DNA from: Euryodendron excelsum
Taxonomy: Eukaryota > Streptophyta > Magnoliopsida > Ericales > Pentaphylacaceae
Direction: 5' to 3'
DNA length: 64,000 nucleotides
Assembly (NCBI GenBank): GCA_033060915.1
Contig: CM065397.1
Coordinates: 30,837,501 to 30,901,500 of the forward strand
A program made the translations under genes and the position numbers. The notes beneath the pieces are model-generated. The model ran no database searches. It saw only the letters and a program-made list of their open reading frames with translations, and was not told the DNA's origin. Below, piece by piece: positions 35,101-47,800 of the stretch (positions are counted from its first letter, which is position 1; each line of letters begins with the position of its first letter).

Positions 35101-35848
35101 GACGGGCTAGCAAGCGTCAGTGTTGACCGGTCTAGATCTGATCTGGACTTCTGTCCGAGGAATTGGTACTTTCTCGGTGGATAAGCTTGAAAGGGTCTTA
35201 CCGCCTTGAGAGATAAACTTTCTTGATGGTCGTGCTGGATTGGGATGGTCTTTCGTCCTTGAGGGGTTTGTGCTTTCTCAAAGAACATGCCGGACTTGGA
35301 TGATCTTCCGTTCTTGAGGGATTTGTGTTTTCTCAAAGAACATGTCGAACTTGGACAATTTTTCATTCTTGAGGGATTTGTGCTTTCTCAAAGAACGCGC
35401 TGGATTAGCGAACATTTTACATTGGCAGGCTAGCAAGCGCTAGAAATGAACCGCTCTTCCATCTCAAGGACTTAGGTATTTTTCATAGATGAGTGTGAAA
35501 GGGCTTTACCGATCCAAGGAATAAACCTTCTCGGTGATCGTGCCATGTTGGATTGAATGGTCTTACCGTTAGTGAGGGATCAACTTTCTTAAATTACAGG
35601 ACAAATGGATTTGACTTTGGATTTGAATGGACTTATCGTCTTATGGAAGACGTGCCGGTCTAGATTGTACTGACTAATGCGACGGGGCATTTAGGTCATT
35701 TTGCCTCTGGGCCCAGTGGGACTGTGAAGCGTTTGTTTGATTAGACTGGATTTGGAAAGTTAATTTGGGCTTGAGTATGTTTGTGTTGGTTTGTAGGAGC
35801 TTTCGGTCGAACCGGAGATCGCCGAGTAGCCAAAATGGGGTGCTAACA
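32131..35848 (-). mobile_element. Long LTR copy E (3,718 bp), inverted, nested in copy D
   Basis: On the minus strand it opens TGTTAGCACCCCATTTTGG at 35848 and ends CGGGGTGGGACA at 32131, fitting the family's ends. It holds a palindrome at 32219-32238, the conserved block (32480-32760), the G-poor tract (seen as A/G-rich plus strand, 32640-33420), leader text, a TATA box (minus TATAAATA, 34370-34363), a palindrome cluster and AAAATGACCATTTT-type subrepeats. Target duplication is unclear: left ATTGG, right ACTTG or CTTGG. No coding sequence; the short frames at 34122-35184 are chance frames. Confidence 0.7.
34363..34545 (-). promoter_or_regulatory. LTR E TATA box and GGTGCACC palindrome cluster
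   Basis: The minus-strand TATAAATA is at 34370-34363. Upstream in the minus direction are the perfect 16-bp palindrome GAGTGGTGCACCACTC (34385-34400), a TAGTGGCAC half-site, an inverted pair CCACT-ATG-AGTGG near 34433-34447, and another pair near 34525-34541. The core CCACTnnnAGTGG is shared with LTR A. Confidence 0.55.
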
Positions 35849-36100
35849 ACTTGGGATCGGTTTTAGAGACTGTTCGGTCTCAAAAAGCTGCCTGGAATAT
35901 CGACGGTCATGGAAGAATGCCTAAGGGCATTTTGGTCATTTTAACTTTGAAGAGACCATTTGGGCCTAAAAGCAATCATCTTGATCTTGAAGAGTTTATT
36001 TGATCTTTGGAAAGTCGGTTAGGGCTTGGTAGTATTGTGAAGTTTTACTAGAGGGTTTGGACTAAAAATTACCGAGTGAACAAAAATATAGTGTTATAAT

Positions 36101-38997
36101 AACATTATATATCCTATATTATTGTAAGTTTTTATGCTACCTTGGTTTGATACGTAAATTAGAGGATGAATCTAACTTTAGTTCACGTTTAGTTAGGAGA
36201 AGAATCCTAGGAAGTGAAGGAAAGAGAAAGAAAAATAAATAAAAATTTCTAAGTTTGGTTAGCAAGAAAGATAACATTTTTTGAGACAAAAAAGTTATAA
36301 AACTCCTTATTTTTTAAACAAACATGTCTCCTTGGTCCACGCACAAAAACACAAGAAAGTTTTTTTTTTTCCGTGAAAGTTGATCTCTAATATTTGAATC
36401 CCACTTAATGCATTCTATCTATATCTATCTTCTTTTATATTGAGATATGGGTAAGGTTAATCTAGAAAAATATTCTTTTAACTTCATGAGTTCCAAACAA
36501 AAATATTATTTCCTCATAAATTTCTTGATAAAATTTCTATCCAACAAAATACAGGTTGAAAAGTTAATTTTCCTTTCATTTTTCTTTTGTTCACTTTATT
36601 TTTTGATACTTTTACTTTCTAACATCATTTTGTTTCCAACCAAAACATAAATAAATAAATACAAGTACTATTTTGTGGAAGCCATTAATATTTTTCTAAA
36701 AAATGGACTAATAAATGTATAGTCAAATCTGATGGTTTCAAAGTATTCCATCTCACATGCATAGTATTTTCAGTAATTTATGTTCATCTCATTATTAGCT
36801 TTTTGGGGTTTCTTTCACACTTTTTATTCATCAATTTTGTTTGATTTTTTATTTAATGAAAAATGCAGTGCAAGTAGATTAAACGAAAAATGCATTTTCA
36901 CTCGTCTACTTGAGATTAAATGCAGTGGAACTTTGATCCAAAACCCAATGAAATTGAGCAGCGTGATCATGCTACCTAAATTAGTTTTTGATCCAAACCC
37001 AAAGGGCACAGATGCATAAATCCATCCATTGGCAACTTATGATGGGTACCTGATCTATAGATTAGTGATCATGCTACAAATCAAATCCATATCCAGTGAC
37101 TCATAACTCAATTTATTGAAATGGGGAGACCATGGATGTCACCCTACATCGAGAATATTTACATCTCAATAAAACTAAAAAGCTTATTCATTATCAAGCA
37201 TCGAACGATATTGTCTTCAGGATCTTCACAGTTGGGGTCCTTACTCCTTAGCATTGAGAGCTCCTTTCTCGAACCCATCACCCTATGCTACTGTGCAAAC
37301 AATCCTAGGAAATTCAACTTTTTTAGCCAATGTGGCATGTATGCAACATTTGAATCGAAGCTTTGAATGGAGCACCCAATTACTAATACAGGACAACTAA
37401 TTAACTCAAGGTATTCGATTTTCATACTTTGCTTGCTAGGAAAAACTGTCTTGCATGCAAGCTAGAACTAATGGGAGACTTTATTGAATCAGACATAAGA
37501 AAATTTTTGCAGGCTCTTTTAGCCATCATATTGAATCATTAAGTTTTTGTTCAAATTTTTTTTGCTTATCCATCAATGAATGATAATCATGACAGATAGA
37601 ATACTATATACTATTTCAGATCAGATTTCCAAACTTTCGGAATTATTATAAATAACCATTACATTAACACCCAGAACAATAACTAAACAAATAAACATCA
37701 AATATTTCTTCTCCCTAGCTCCAAGTGATCCACTCACAGGCAAAGGTCCCTCATTCCTTATTTTCATCTCCTTTCTCTCTTAGATTGCATCTTCTTAATC
37801 TTTAATTACATATTTATATACTTCGTTTCAAGTTCCAAACCTTCTTCATAATTGACAACTCGATTGATTGCTCCAAGAACCCAATGAAAGAAACCAATCC
37901 ACCATCTGTCTACAAAAATGCAAACAAGAAATAAATAAATAAAAACAACGACCAGCAAAATAAAGGCCTAGGAAAGAAAATTGTGTGAAAGCATTTACTT
38001 GAGCAATTGAAGAACCTAACCAACAAAAAAAAAACTGTTGAAGGGAAAACATAACAATAAAGCATTCATAAAATTGAACAATCCCAGCCTCAGGTGTAAG
38101 TTTGTTCCCCGTCCCCCACAAAAAATTGAGTAACTCTATTGATAGTGGGACCGAAGTTTCAAAAAGTTGAGCTAGATGTTGGTATCCAAACCACCTATAT
38201 TTTCACAGGCATTTCTATGAACATGTGCAAAACATATAATTTAATTTTCAAGTTGTGATTTCACCCATTATTCCAATGCCTTACAATTAGTGCGGACCAA
38301 CGCAGGGTAGAGCGGCGTCGGCCATCTCTACTAGATTTTGAAATAAACAAAAAAAATTTTAATCCAACCCAATTAAAAATAAACTTTGCTTGATCAAACT
38401 CAATACTCAATACTCATTTCAAAAATTATTTTATCCAACCCAAACCTATTTACCCATTAAATTAAGGATTGATCCACACTATTTCTCCCAGCACTTGCGA
38501 TGAAAACTCTCGTGCAATGACTGTACAAGAGCAAAAAGGCAGACCTGAGACCTCCATGGCTCAATCAGTTATTTTTTTCCCCTCTTCTTCTTTTGCGTTT
38601 CTCACTTTCTCCTATTTATATATAAATGGTTTTTATATTGTTTCGATTAAGTGGTTTGTTTCTTACTTTCTCTATTTATTAATTTATATATAAATAAATT
38701 TTATATTATTTCAATTGAATAGTTTTCCGATAATGCTTCGAGTAAAGGAAACTATTGTAGATAAGTGTATATATATAATAATATAAATAGCTTTTGGAGA
38801 TTGACTTGGTGTGTTGGTTTAAAACATGATTTTTGCAGGAAACCTAAAGGGAAAAGAAGTTTCGTGCACTTCCAAACATTAATTGATTCTACCAATTCGG
38901 CAATTTCCATGGAAATAAGTTATTGATAATATGATGAATACATACCAATTCGGCAATTCCCAGCTTCTTATGAGTTTAAGATGGAGAGAGATATGTT
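36101..38997. other. AT-rich intergenic DNA without a recognisable gene
   Basis: No exon with convincing similarity, no RNA gene and no element ends were found. Short frames near 36447, 36780 and 37121 have no recognisable motif. Confidence 0.5.
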
Positions 38998-39086
38998 ATT
39001 TTATAAATTTGACACAGGTGAAGTTGGCTCTGATATTACCGGTTGCAACTGCATCAGTTGAGAGAGCATATGTAAAACTAAAGAGA
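38998..39086 (+). pseudogene. Scrap of hAT transposase C-terminal domain
   Basis: A short plus-strand frame encodes a segment like the C-terminal dimerisation region of plant hAT transposases, with the hallmark order LALILPVATASVERA. Only about 30 codons survive. The frame passes directly into the LINE sequence at about 39087, so the LINE inserted here or an illegitimate join occurred. Confidence 0.55.
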
Positions 39087-40480
39087 TTCTCCTGAAGGCA
39101 ATTAAATGGATTGTGGGAAATGGAGAGAAAATTTCTCTTTGGCAGGATTGGTGGTTTAGGGATAAACCATTGGGTCTCAACCAATCCAATTCCCAAAATA
39201 CTAATTCTACTATTGTTTGTGACATTTTGGATAAAGATGAACAATTGAATATAACTGTTATTGAGAACATGGTCTATAGCCATCAATTAGAAAACATTAA
39301 AGCTATTTTCATAACCAGGTTTGTAACTTTGCCTTATACCCTTCAATGAAAATGTAATGCTAATGGTCACTTTACTGTTTCTTCTGCTTATTACATGCTT
39401 AATGAGGACACTATATCCAATGAAGACTGGCAATGGCTGTGGAAACTTCATCTTCCACAAAAACTCAAAACCTTTATCTAGTTAGTTATGCATGGAAAAC
39501 TCCTTACCAATCAAATGAGAATGGTGAGGGGAATGATCAATTGTGATACTTGCCCTGAATGTAATATTTTTAGAGAGGATATGGAGCACCTTTTAAGAAA
39601 TTGCAATGAGGTGTCGTCCATATCAACTACCATCAAAGGTACCCAGTGGATTACCAGAGCTACTACCAGCTCTTTTTTTGAATGGGTTAAAACAAATGCT
39701 ATCTCTAAATCTATGTTAAACCCTGATGTTTCCTAGGTTATTATTTTTGTTGTCATTTTATGGTACATCTGAAAGAGTAGGAATACTCTTGTATTTGAAG
39801 GAAATGCCCCAAACACCTAAGAAATTGTTAAAAGAATAATGGATTTTGCATTGTAGATACACTAGGCCTTCAATGACTTTGTGAGTCACATTACTAAACC
39901 TATAAAATTTATTAAGTGAGATCTTTCTTGCATCGGCAAAGTAAAGTTGAATACTGATGGTAGCTCCACGGGCAACCCAAGAAAAGCAGGCTTTGGGGGC
40001 CTTTTCAAAGATGAGAAAGGCAGTTGGGTCAGTGGATATACATGCAAACTCAAAGAGTGTACAAGCTTGGAAGTCGAGCTTTAGGAAATTTACAGGAGTC
40101 TAACTATCATCTTCCAAAAAGGAATGACAGAGATTGAGATTGAATCAGATTCACAGGAGGCAGTGAACCTGATCAATGAGGGACCATGTCCAAACTGGCC
40201 ATTCAAAGCGATAGCTAAGGATGCCAAGTTCCTCTTTAGAAGGTGCAAGTGCAATATCAAACATGCCCTTCGCGAAGCCAACCAATGCGCAGATACTTTA
40301 GTTAGTAACCCTGTGGATCAAAAGGAAGAACTAGAGATCCACGACGACCCTCCTACCTACATCAATAGTCTGCTGGTGGCAGATATGCTTGGAATCTCTT
40401 TTCCTAGGACTTAATGTCTGTTTGTCTTGTTTGCTTTTGTTATTCCGATGTATTGAAAAAAAGATAAAAATTAGGAGGGA
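39087..40480 (+). pseudogene. Decayed LINE (L1-like) 3' part: zinc-binding region and RNase H
   Basis: The plus strand carries the C-terminal part of a plant LINE ORF2 broken by stops. In order: a VGNGEKISLWQDWW segment (about 39112), a stretch typical of the region before the zinc knuckle, the zinc-binding domain with CxxC and HxxxxC spacing (39541-39605), and an RNase H-like domain (39940-40400) with the first catalytic Asp in NTDGS, the Glu in a LEVEL segment, Asp in ESDS and a final Asp. At least four in-frame stops make it non-functional. The 5' part with reverse transcriptase is missing, as is common for 5'-truncated LINEs. Confidence 0.8.
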
Positions 40481-41691
40481 GAGTGTACAAAAATGGAAAA
40501 TGGGCTTTCATGCTCTATTTTGTTTCTTATTCTTTCTTTTCAAATTTTGAAATTTGAAATTTGAATTTTGGATTGGAGAGAGAAGAAAGGCAGTGATGTG
40601 AAAGCACTGAGAGGATAGCAGATGGGTAGGCCCACAAGTTAACGTTTCTATTGAAGTGTTAGCCAATATTGGCTTCCGTCGCAGTTAATGGATGGTAGGT
40701 GACATGGCGGGCCCACTGACATGATATTTGGGTGGCGTGTTATGATTGTTGTGGAGCATCATGTGGCGCAATTGACGTGTTACTCCAGAAGCACCGAATA
40801 ATTTCACCCATTTTCACGTAAGAATGGAGGGTTTTGGCTTTAAAAGCAAAAAAAAAAAAACAATTTTTTTTTGAGAATTTTGACAAATCCTCTACTTCAA
40901 GGTGGTCTTCCCTAGTTTAAGAAAGACCAGTTTCAAGGTCTTCCAGCTTTTAGGTTGAAAAAAAAGAATGCCGTTGAGTGTGGGTCAGGCCCAAATATAA
41001 GCCCTCAAACTTTGGCCCATTATACTCCATCAGTCAGAAATGGTTTGTGTCTGAAATCTGAAACAGGTTGGTTCTTAAAACCGAAAGTTTCAACTGGTCA
41101 AATGTCTCTTCAAATTACTTAAAAAAAAAAAAAATGCCTGTTCAAAAGAGAAAAAAAGTTCAGTAATCAATCAGTACTAAAAATTCAATTGTAATTTCTA
41201 TTAAATTATAACACATGATGAGTGAATACATCAACAATCTTGAGTTAGTGAAACAGTAAAAAAGCTTTTAAGAAAAAATATCACTTAACAAAATTTGATA
41301 GGTTATTTTTTTTAAAAATATTTTTACTATTTTTTAAATTTAAGTTGCTATTGTATTTACTCCGTACATATCATCATTTAGTAAGACAGTATATATCATC
41401 GTTTAATAAGAATCATCACCGAATCCTCCTGTTGTTATCTGATCACTAAACTTCTAGACTTTTTTTTCCCTGCAAATGAATCAAATCCCACAAGTCAAAA
41501 CCCAGATACCTTACAAAATAAAAAATAAAAAATAAGAAGCGTGGTGGTGGTAGTATGTTCTATTGCTAGGGCAATTATTTAGCTTTTGCCAAACATGAGA
41601 CGCAGAATACTGGGACGAACTACAGTATCTTGCCTTGGCAAGAGCCTGATTTGCCCTGGCAATAGGACTGCTCTAAATTTCTTCTAGCCTT
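40481..41691 (+). promoter_or_regulatory. Upstream region of the PRMT5 gene
   Basis: No gene. It contains GGCCCA-type boxes (near 40632, 40707, 40988 and 41012), which in plants often mark promoters of broadly expressed genes (TCP/site II class), and two inverted repeats just before the TATA box: CTTGCC-TT-GGCAAG at 41629-41642 and TTGCC-CT-GGCAA at 41651-41662. Functions are inferred. Confidence 0.4.
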
Positions 41692-41822
41692 TATATACCC
41701 CCTCCTAGAATCTAAAACCCTACCAAAAGCCCCACTCCACTTCTCATTAGACAGAGACAAAAGCCTCTCTCTCTCTCTCTTTCTTTCTAAATCTCTCTTT
41801 CTCTCTGTAAAATCCTTTGAAG
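41692..41822 (+). promoter_or_regulatory. PRMT5 TATA box and CT-rich 5' leader
   Basis: TATATA at 41692-41697 is followed by a pyrimidine-rich (CT)n leader (41764-41812) that ends at the ATG at 41823. The TATA-to-ATG distance of about 130 bp gives a leader of roughly 100 bases if transcription starts about 30 bp after the TATA box. CT-rich leaders are common in plant genes. Confidence 0.55.
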
Positions 41823-44800
41823 ATGCCTCTTGGAGAAAGATTAGGGGACAAAAGCGATTCGCGCTACTGTGGAGTGGAGACACAGTTCAACGATGACATG
41901 CCTCAACTTCTCTCTTTCAACGTCAATGGTGGCTTCGATTTCGTAGTATCTCCTTTGGTTAGTCGCTTATCTTATACAGGTCCACGCACACACCCCCCCA
42001 CGCCCACACACACATGTACATATACGTTTATATGAGTGTGTTAAGTGTATGTATGTTGATTATGTTTAATCTCGTGTATAGTTTAGTATTGTGGATTTGT
42101 GGTGCTTTTACATTCAAATGCACTTAGTGTAATTAACTGTTATATGGTTTACGGCTGGTCTGTTATCCAATCAAATATCAGCGGCTGCTGAGTGGGTACT
42201 AGGTTGCTAGGTGCAAAGCCTGAATCTGTGCGGTTGAACTAAGTTATTATGAATGATTATTTAGGTGGAAGCATGCTTAGTAGAGGGTTACTAGGTGCGA
42301 AGTTTGAATCTCTGTAGTTGAACTAAGTTATTGCGGTTGCTATTTTTGTGTAATCTATGTTACATGGACTCGCATACATGTACTGGGTGTGGATATTTTT
42401 TTAAGTGTTGGATTCATCTAATTATATCAAGACACATTAGAGTTTATGTTTCTTAAATATTTGTTCTACTCTGAGGGTAAAATAGTATTTACAAAGAAGT
42501 ATAGAGCAAGTTAGCATAAAATGGAAGTCTTATGCATAGTTATATAGTAAACTTAACTATTTATGCATATTTGTTGGTGCATAGCATAGTGTCTAATTTT
42601 GTTAAGGCTGCAAGAAAATAAACATCATTTTTTAGTATGAAGTTGCAAATGGGATTGATTTGGTGCTAAGAAGTATTAAACATTTTTAAGAAGGTGCCGT
42701 GTCCATGTCATACACTTTGTTGGACACACGTCTGAATGTATTCTATTATTTATTTATTTTTTTTTAGAATTGGACACTCTCTGGATACTTGGGGACATGT
42801 GTATCTGTTACTTGGACATCCGTGTCCATAACTTAGACACATAGAAAACACCTAACATGTTTAGAAAAAATATTTTGGGATCTAATTATAAAATAAAAAT
42901 TATGTAATTTGATACCTAATTTGATATTAGTTATAGAATAGATGATTTTTAATTTTAATCAGTGTTATCTTGTAATTTTTTCATCATTTGGGAGTAAAAT
43001 ATTCGTCTATATAAATTTATGAAATTTATAATTTTGTCGTGTTCCCACTGTATTGTGTTCTGTGTTTTTTAAAATCGTCGTATCAGAGTGCCCTTGTCTT
43101 GTCCGTGCTTTTTAGATTTGGTTTTAGCAACAAATTGAAGACTACTTATCAAAAAAGAAAAAGAAGTAACATATTGAAGCCCCTTTTCTGTATAACACAA
43201 CCATCTCAAATGATAAAACTAGAAACCTAGATAATCTACATAATGGAAGAGTTGCTTTTGCTAACAATTATATATAAACCGACAACAAGGTTCTTTATTT
43301 AGGACATCTTTGACTTTGCATATGTGATTGATTTGATGTTACTAACAAATTTAACGCTCTTTTCTTTCTAACACACTCACCATGAAAACAGCTTTCCAGG
43401 GAATAGGAAATAAGTATAAATGGTGGATGCCAAAGTGAAATTTTCTATCAAGGTATATTTTTTATTTTTTCTGATGGCACAGGAACTGACCCCACAACGG
43501 AGCCTTTGTACCGGTGGCTGGTTGTAAATCTGATTGCAATGAAGTAACCCCACCCACAACGTTGCGTAAAGTGGGTCATAGACCTTTACATGGCTCTTAA
43601 AGGGATCCACACTTGGTGGAGATTTGAACTAAAGACCTATGCTTCTTGAGATGCTTATCCCAGCTCATCCTACCAATTGAGCTAACCCTTGGGGTTAAGT
43701 TATGTCTTTAATTAGTTACTGATGAATATATTTTGTATGCTCGTCTATCCATGGAGGGGTCTGGGGGTAAGAAGATTGGAAATTTTTAACAAGGCTCTAA
43801 TGGGAAATTAGCTTTGGAGATTTGCATGTGACAGGGAGAGGTGGTGGAGAAGGGTGATAACAGCTAAGTATGGGTCTTCATGGGGTGATGGAGTACAACT
43901 TGGTTTCATCTTCTCAAGGAGCAGGTTTGTGGAAAGTAATTGGTTTGGTTGGGAGGTCTTTCTTGGTCGAATCAACTTGGTTGCTTGGAGTGGTGAAAGG
44001 TGAAATTTTGGCTCCATAGGTGGTGTGCGGATGTTAGGTTGGGAAAAGCTTTCCGGGCTATATTCTCTTTTTTCATGGATAAGGAATCAACAATGGCAGC
44101 GTATGTTTGAATAGACAATAGTCAGGTGACTTGGGACATTCCTTTGAGGAGGAACTTGCATAATTAGGAAATTAAAGAGTTTATGGACTTATTGCAAGTA
44201 GTATACGAAGCTAGAGGTGTGGGGGAGGGACAAGATGGCATGGAGACAGCTACTCGAGATGGAAAATTCATTTTAAAGTCTTTTTACTTGGCTCGCATGG
44301 GTGATAGGGTGAGAAACTTCTCGTGGAAGAGGAATAAAGGATTTGGACATTGGGACCTCTAAACTGGCGGTTTTTGGTATAGTGTGGTACAAGATAAGAT
44401 TCTTATTTTTGATAACTCGATTAAAAGGCAGAGTGTGTGTGTGAATTGGTGTTGCTTATGTAAACAGGTTCGAGAATCTGTATCTCACATCTTGCTCCAT
44501 TGTGCTGTCACTAGAGAATTCTGGGCTCTTAGTTTCACTATCTTTGGCATGTCTTGTGTGACCTCTAGGTGTGGTAAAGGCTTTGAATATTTTTGGTGGC
44601 ATGATTGGAGTAGTAAGCGGAGGAGGAAGGCTTCGAGGCTTGCACCTTTTTGTTTTGGCTACTTTGGAGTGAATAGAATAGAAGATCTTTCCAAGGAGTA
44701 GAGACTATAAGTCACTTTGTGATTATTTTGTATAGTTGGCTCTCAGGGAGTGCGAATTCTGAGGTCTTTGTTGTACCTGGGTCTCTTCTGCTTGATTCTG

Positions 44801-47800
44801 TTAAGAGAAATATTTAATTACCTATAAAGAATAAAAGTATTCTAGAGTCATTTTTTTGTTTAATGCATGATTGAAATACTCTCATGGTTATGCCATTGTC
44901 GTTTGGTTCTTCATGCTACTTTTCTATATTTCCATATTTCATTTTGGCATGCATGTTTTAATTTGATTTTGGTGGCCAATTAGCCAGTAATGCATCAGCT
45001 GAATGGGTGTCCTTCTGTGTGAATGGTCAGTGAGTCACCTAAAGAAGTAGGTTAGCAGTCTTCTATAGTGAGTGAGACTCTAGTTTCACTGTTAGGCTTC
45101 TAACTACATCCAAAACTTTTGTGATGTGAACACTGGTTTTGATGAAATAAATTTTTATTCCATCATGGTTACGGGACTTCTGATATTTATATTCATACTG
45201 TAGTATTATATTAGCAATTTAATATTCTTTTTTCAGTGTTACAATCCACATGCATTTTTTTTACATCTTTGTGTTTTTGGACTTTTGCCTTCACCTTTTC
45301 TCTTTGTTAGAATTTATGCTTGTCCTTTTTCATATCGAGTTTCATTTTTTCTTTGAGTTCTGGTGGCTAATTAGCCAATCACACTTCAGCTGAATGGCTG
45401 TCATTCTGTGTGACTGGTCAGTAAGATCACCTACAGCATGGTGTCAGGCTGCCTTGCGGAGTGAATGAAGACTTTGATTTCTCTCATAGGCTGTTGACTA
45501 CATTTGGCATCAAGGGAAGTTTTGTGAATCTTCATCTATTTTGTAGATTTTATAGGAGAGCATAATTTTGTCGATGCATTTTGGCTTTATTTTGTGTAAC
45601 CTAGTGTATGGAGCTTGCGCCCTTTTTGGCTCCTTGAACTATTACTCTATGCAATTACCCAAAAAAAATGTTGGAAGACATTATCTCCTGTGATTGTTAT
45701 CTTGTACTAAGAGCCAGAGGAAGCCAATCATCATGTTCAAGGAAAACAATGAAAGCTAGAATAATGGATTAATGTTATGGACAGCTTGCTATGTATGCTT
45801 GAAATATTCACGTGGTTTTGCTATTCTAGTTTGTTCTTCATGCTACTTTTCTATTTCCATATTTCATTTTGGCATGAATGTTTTAATTTGATTTTGGTGG
45901 CCAATTAGCCAGTCAGGCATCAGCTGAATGGCTGTCCTTCTGTGTGAATGGTCAGTGAATCACCTAAAGAAGTAGGTTAGCAATCTTCTATAGTGATGTG
46001 AGACTCTAGTTTCATGATTAGGCTTATAACTACATCTAAAACTTTTGTGATGTGAACACTGGTTCTGATGAAATAAAATTTTATTCCATAGTGATTATGG
46101 GACTTCTGGAACGTATATTCATGATGTAGTATTATGTTAGCACTTTAATATTCCTTTTCTCAGTGTTACAACCCACATGCAAATTTTTTACATTCTTGTG
46201 TTTTTTGACTTTGCCTCCACCTTTTCTCTTTGAAATTATGCTTATTTTCTTTTTTTGTATGGAGGTTCATGTTTTCTTTGAGTTCCAGTAGCTAATTAGC
46301 CAATCACACTTCAGCTGAATGGCTGTCATTCTGTGTGAGTGGTCAGTAAGCTCACCTAGAGCATGGTGTCTGTTGCCTTGTAGAGTGAATGAAGATATTG
46401 TTTTCGCTTATAGGCTGTTGACTACATTTTGCATCAAGGGAAATTTTGTGAATCTTCATCTCTTTAGATTGTACAGGAGAGCACAATTTCGTCGATGTGG
46501 TTTGGCTTTATTTTGTGTACCCCTAGTGTATAGAGCTTCCACCGTTTTTGCCACCTTTAATGGATACTCTATGTAATTACCAAAAAAAATTGTTGGAAGA
46601 CATTAATCTCCCCTGATTGTTATCTTGCACTAAGAACTGGTAGAAGCCAATCATCATGATTAAGGAACACAATGAAAGCTAGAATAATGGATTAACGTTA
46701 TGGACAGCTTGATATTCAAAGTTTGAGAAAGTGGGAGAAAGGCACAAGTTTTCTTCCATATAATCTAGTTAGAATAGCTTCAACTCAAAGGTCTAAACTG
46801 TTGGAATTTCATAAAAATAAGTTTGTGGAATGGCTAATTGGGTATTCGGAGGCTGGGGTTAGCTTCCAGGGAAAGAATTTTTCTTTTCACTTTTTAGAAA
46901 AGTGGGACTCACTTCAGGGGATCCCTAGACCTACTTTTGAGTGCCCCAAAGATGTTTTGAAGTATGATGGACATGCTACAGGGACCTTTCTACTCCGAGG
47001 AGTCAACTATCTTTGAAAAGCATGCCCTGTTGCTGGAGGGGTAAAATCCTCATTTTGTGGTTGGCGACTGACAGGGGACAAAAGTGGGGTGCTTACAATA
47101 GTGGTCAAATATAATATTTGACCTTTAATGTCTAGATCTAGACCTGAGCCAAATGGTTTTACATGCAACAATTCCTTTGTTTATGCTCTTTTTTGTTGTC
47201 TCTTATTTTTCGATTGATCTTTAACTTTAACAGTTAATGTGATATTTTACTTATTTTTGGTATTGTTAGGAACATTATACATCATATTACATCTTTAATT
47301 TCTTCCCAAGCAACTTGGCTGAGCTTGAACTGCCGCGTTTTTTGTGGAAATAATTCCCAGGTCACACTTGGACTACAGATTCTGTGGGGCATAATTGTGA
47401 TATGGAATGTAGATTGTTGTAATTTCAATTTGCATTCAGTAATTGTCTTTTGTGTAAATTACACTAAGAGCCTTTGAGGTTTCTGACAATTATAAGGACA
47501 TCCCCTCAGGTTTATGAAATAACTCGAACATCCCTTACTATCCCTTACTTTACCTGACAATATACAGTAAAAACCACTTCATTAGCCGCCTGTTTATAAG
47601 TTGGATGGAAACAGTTGATGCCACTTTCTTAAGAGGGACCCCCTTAACTGTCTGTTAACTGTTAATATAGGGTATCCCATTAACTGTCTGTTAACACGTC
47701 AGTGATAATCTTAATAGCGAGACCCCTTCGATTGTTTGTCCATTGATAGGGACAACTCCATGCCTTGATGTTAGTATTTTACATGATTGATGGCTTTATG

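Larger units (their letters stand above)
23709..36100 (-). mobile_element. Long LTR copy D, inverted, split by three insertions
   Basis: The pieces at 23709-24137, 27572-29168, 31520-32130 and 35849-36100 read in order as one minus-strand copy of the long LTR family: the middle G-poor tract, the leader and TATA region (minus-strand TATAAATA at 28166-28173), AAAATGACCATTTT-type subrepeats, hairpin units, and a decayed start near 36081-36100. The U5 end is missing at the left junction with LTR C. The pieces are separated by solo LTRs 24138-27566 and 29169-31514 and by LTR E, 32131-35848. Treating them as one copy is inference from order and orientation. Confidence 0.6.

Noticed and set aside
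43618..43696. tRNA gene on the minus strand
   Set aside because: A- and B-box-like sequences are present but no closing acceptor stem or intact anticodon arm; a SINE fits better.
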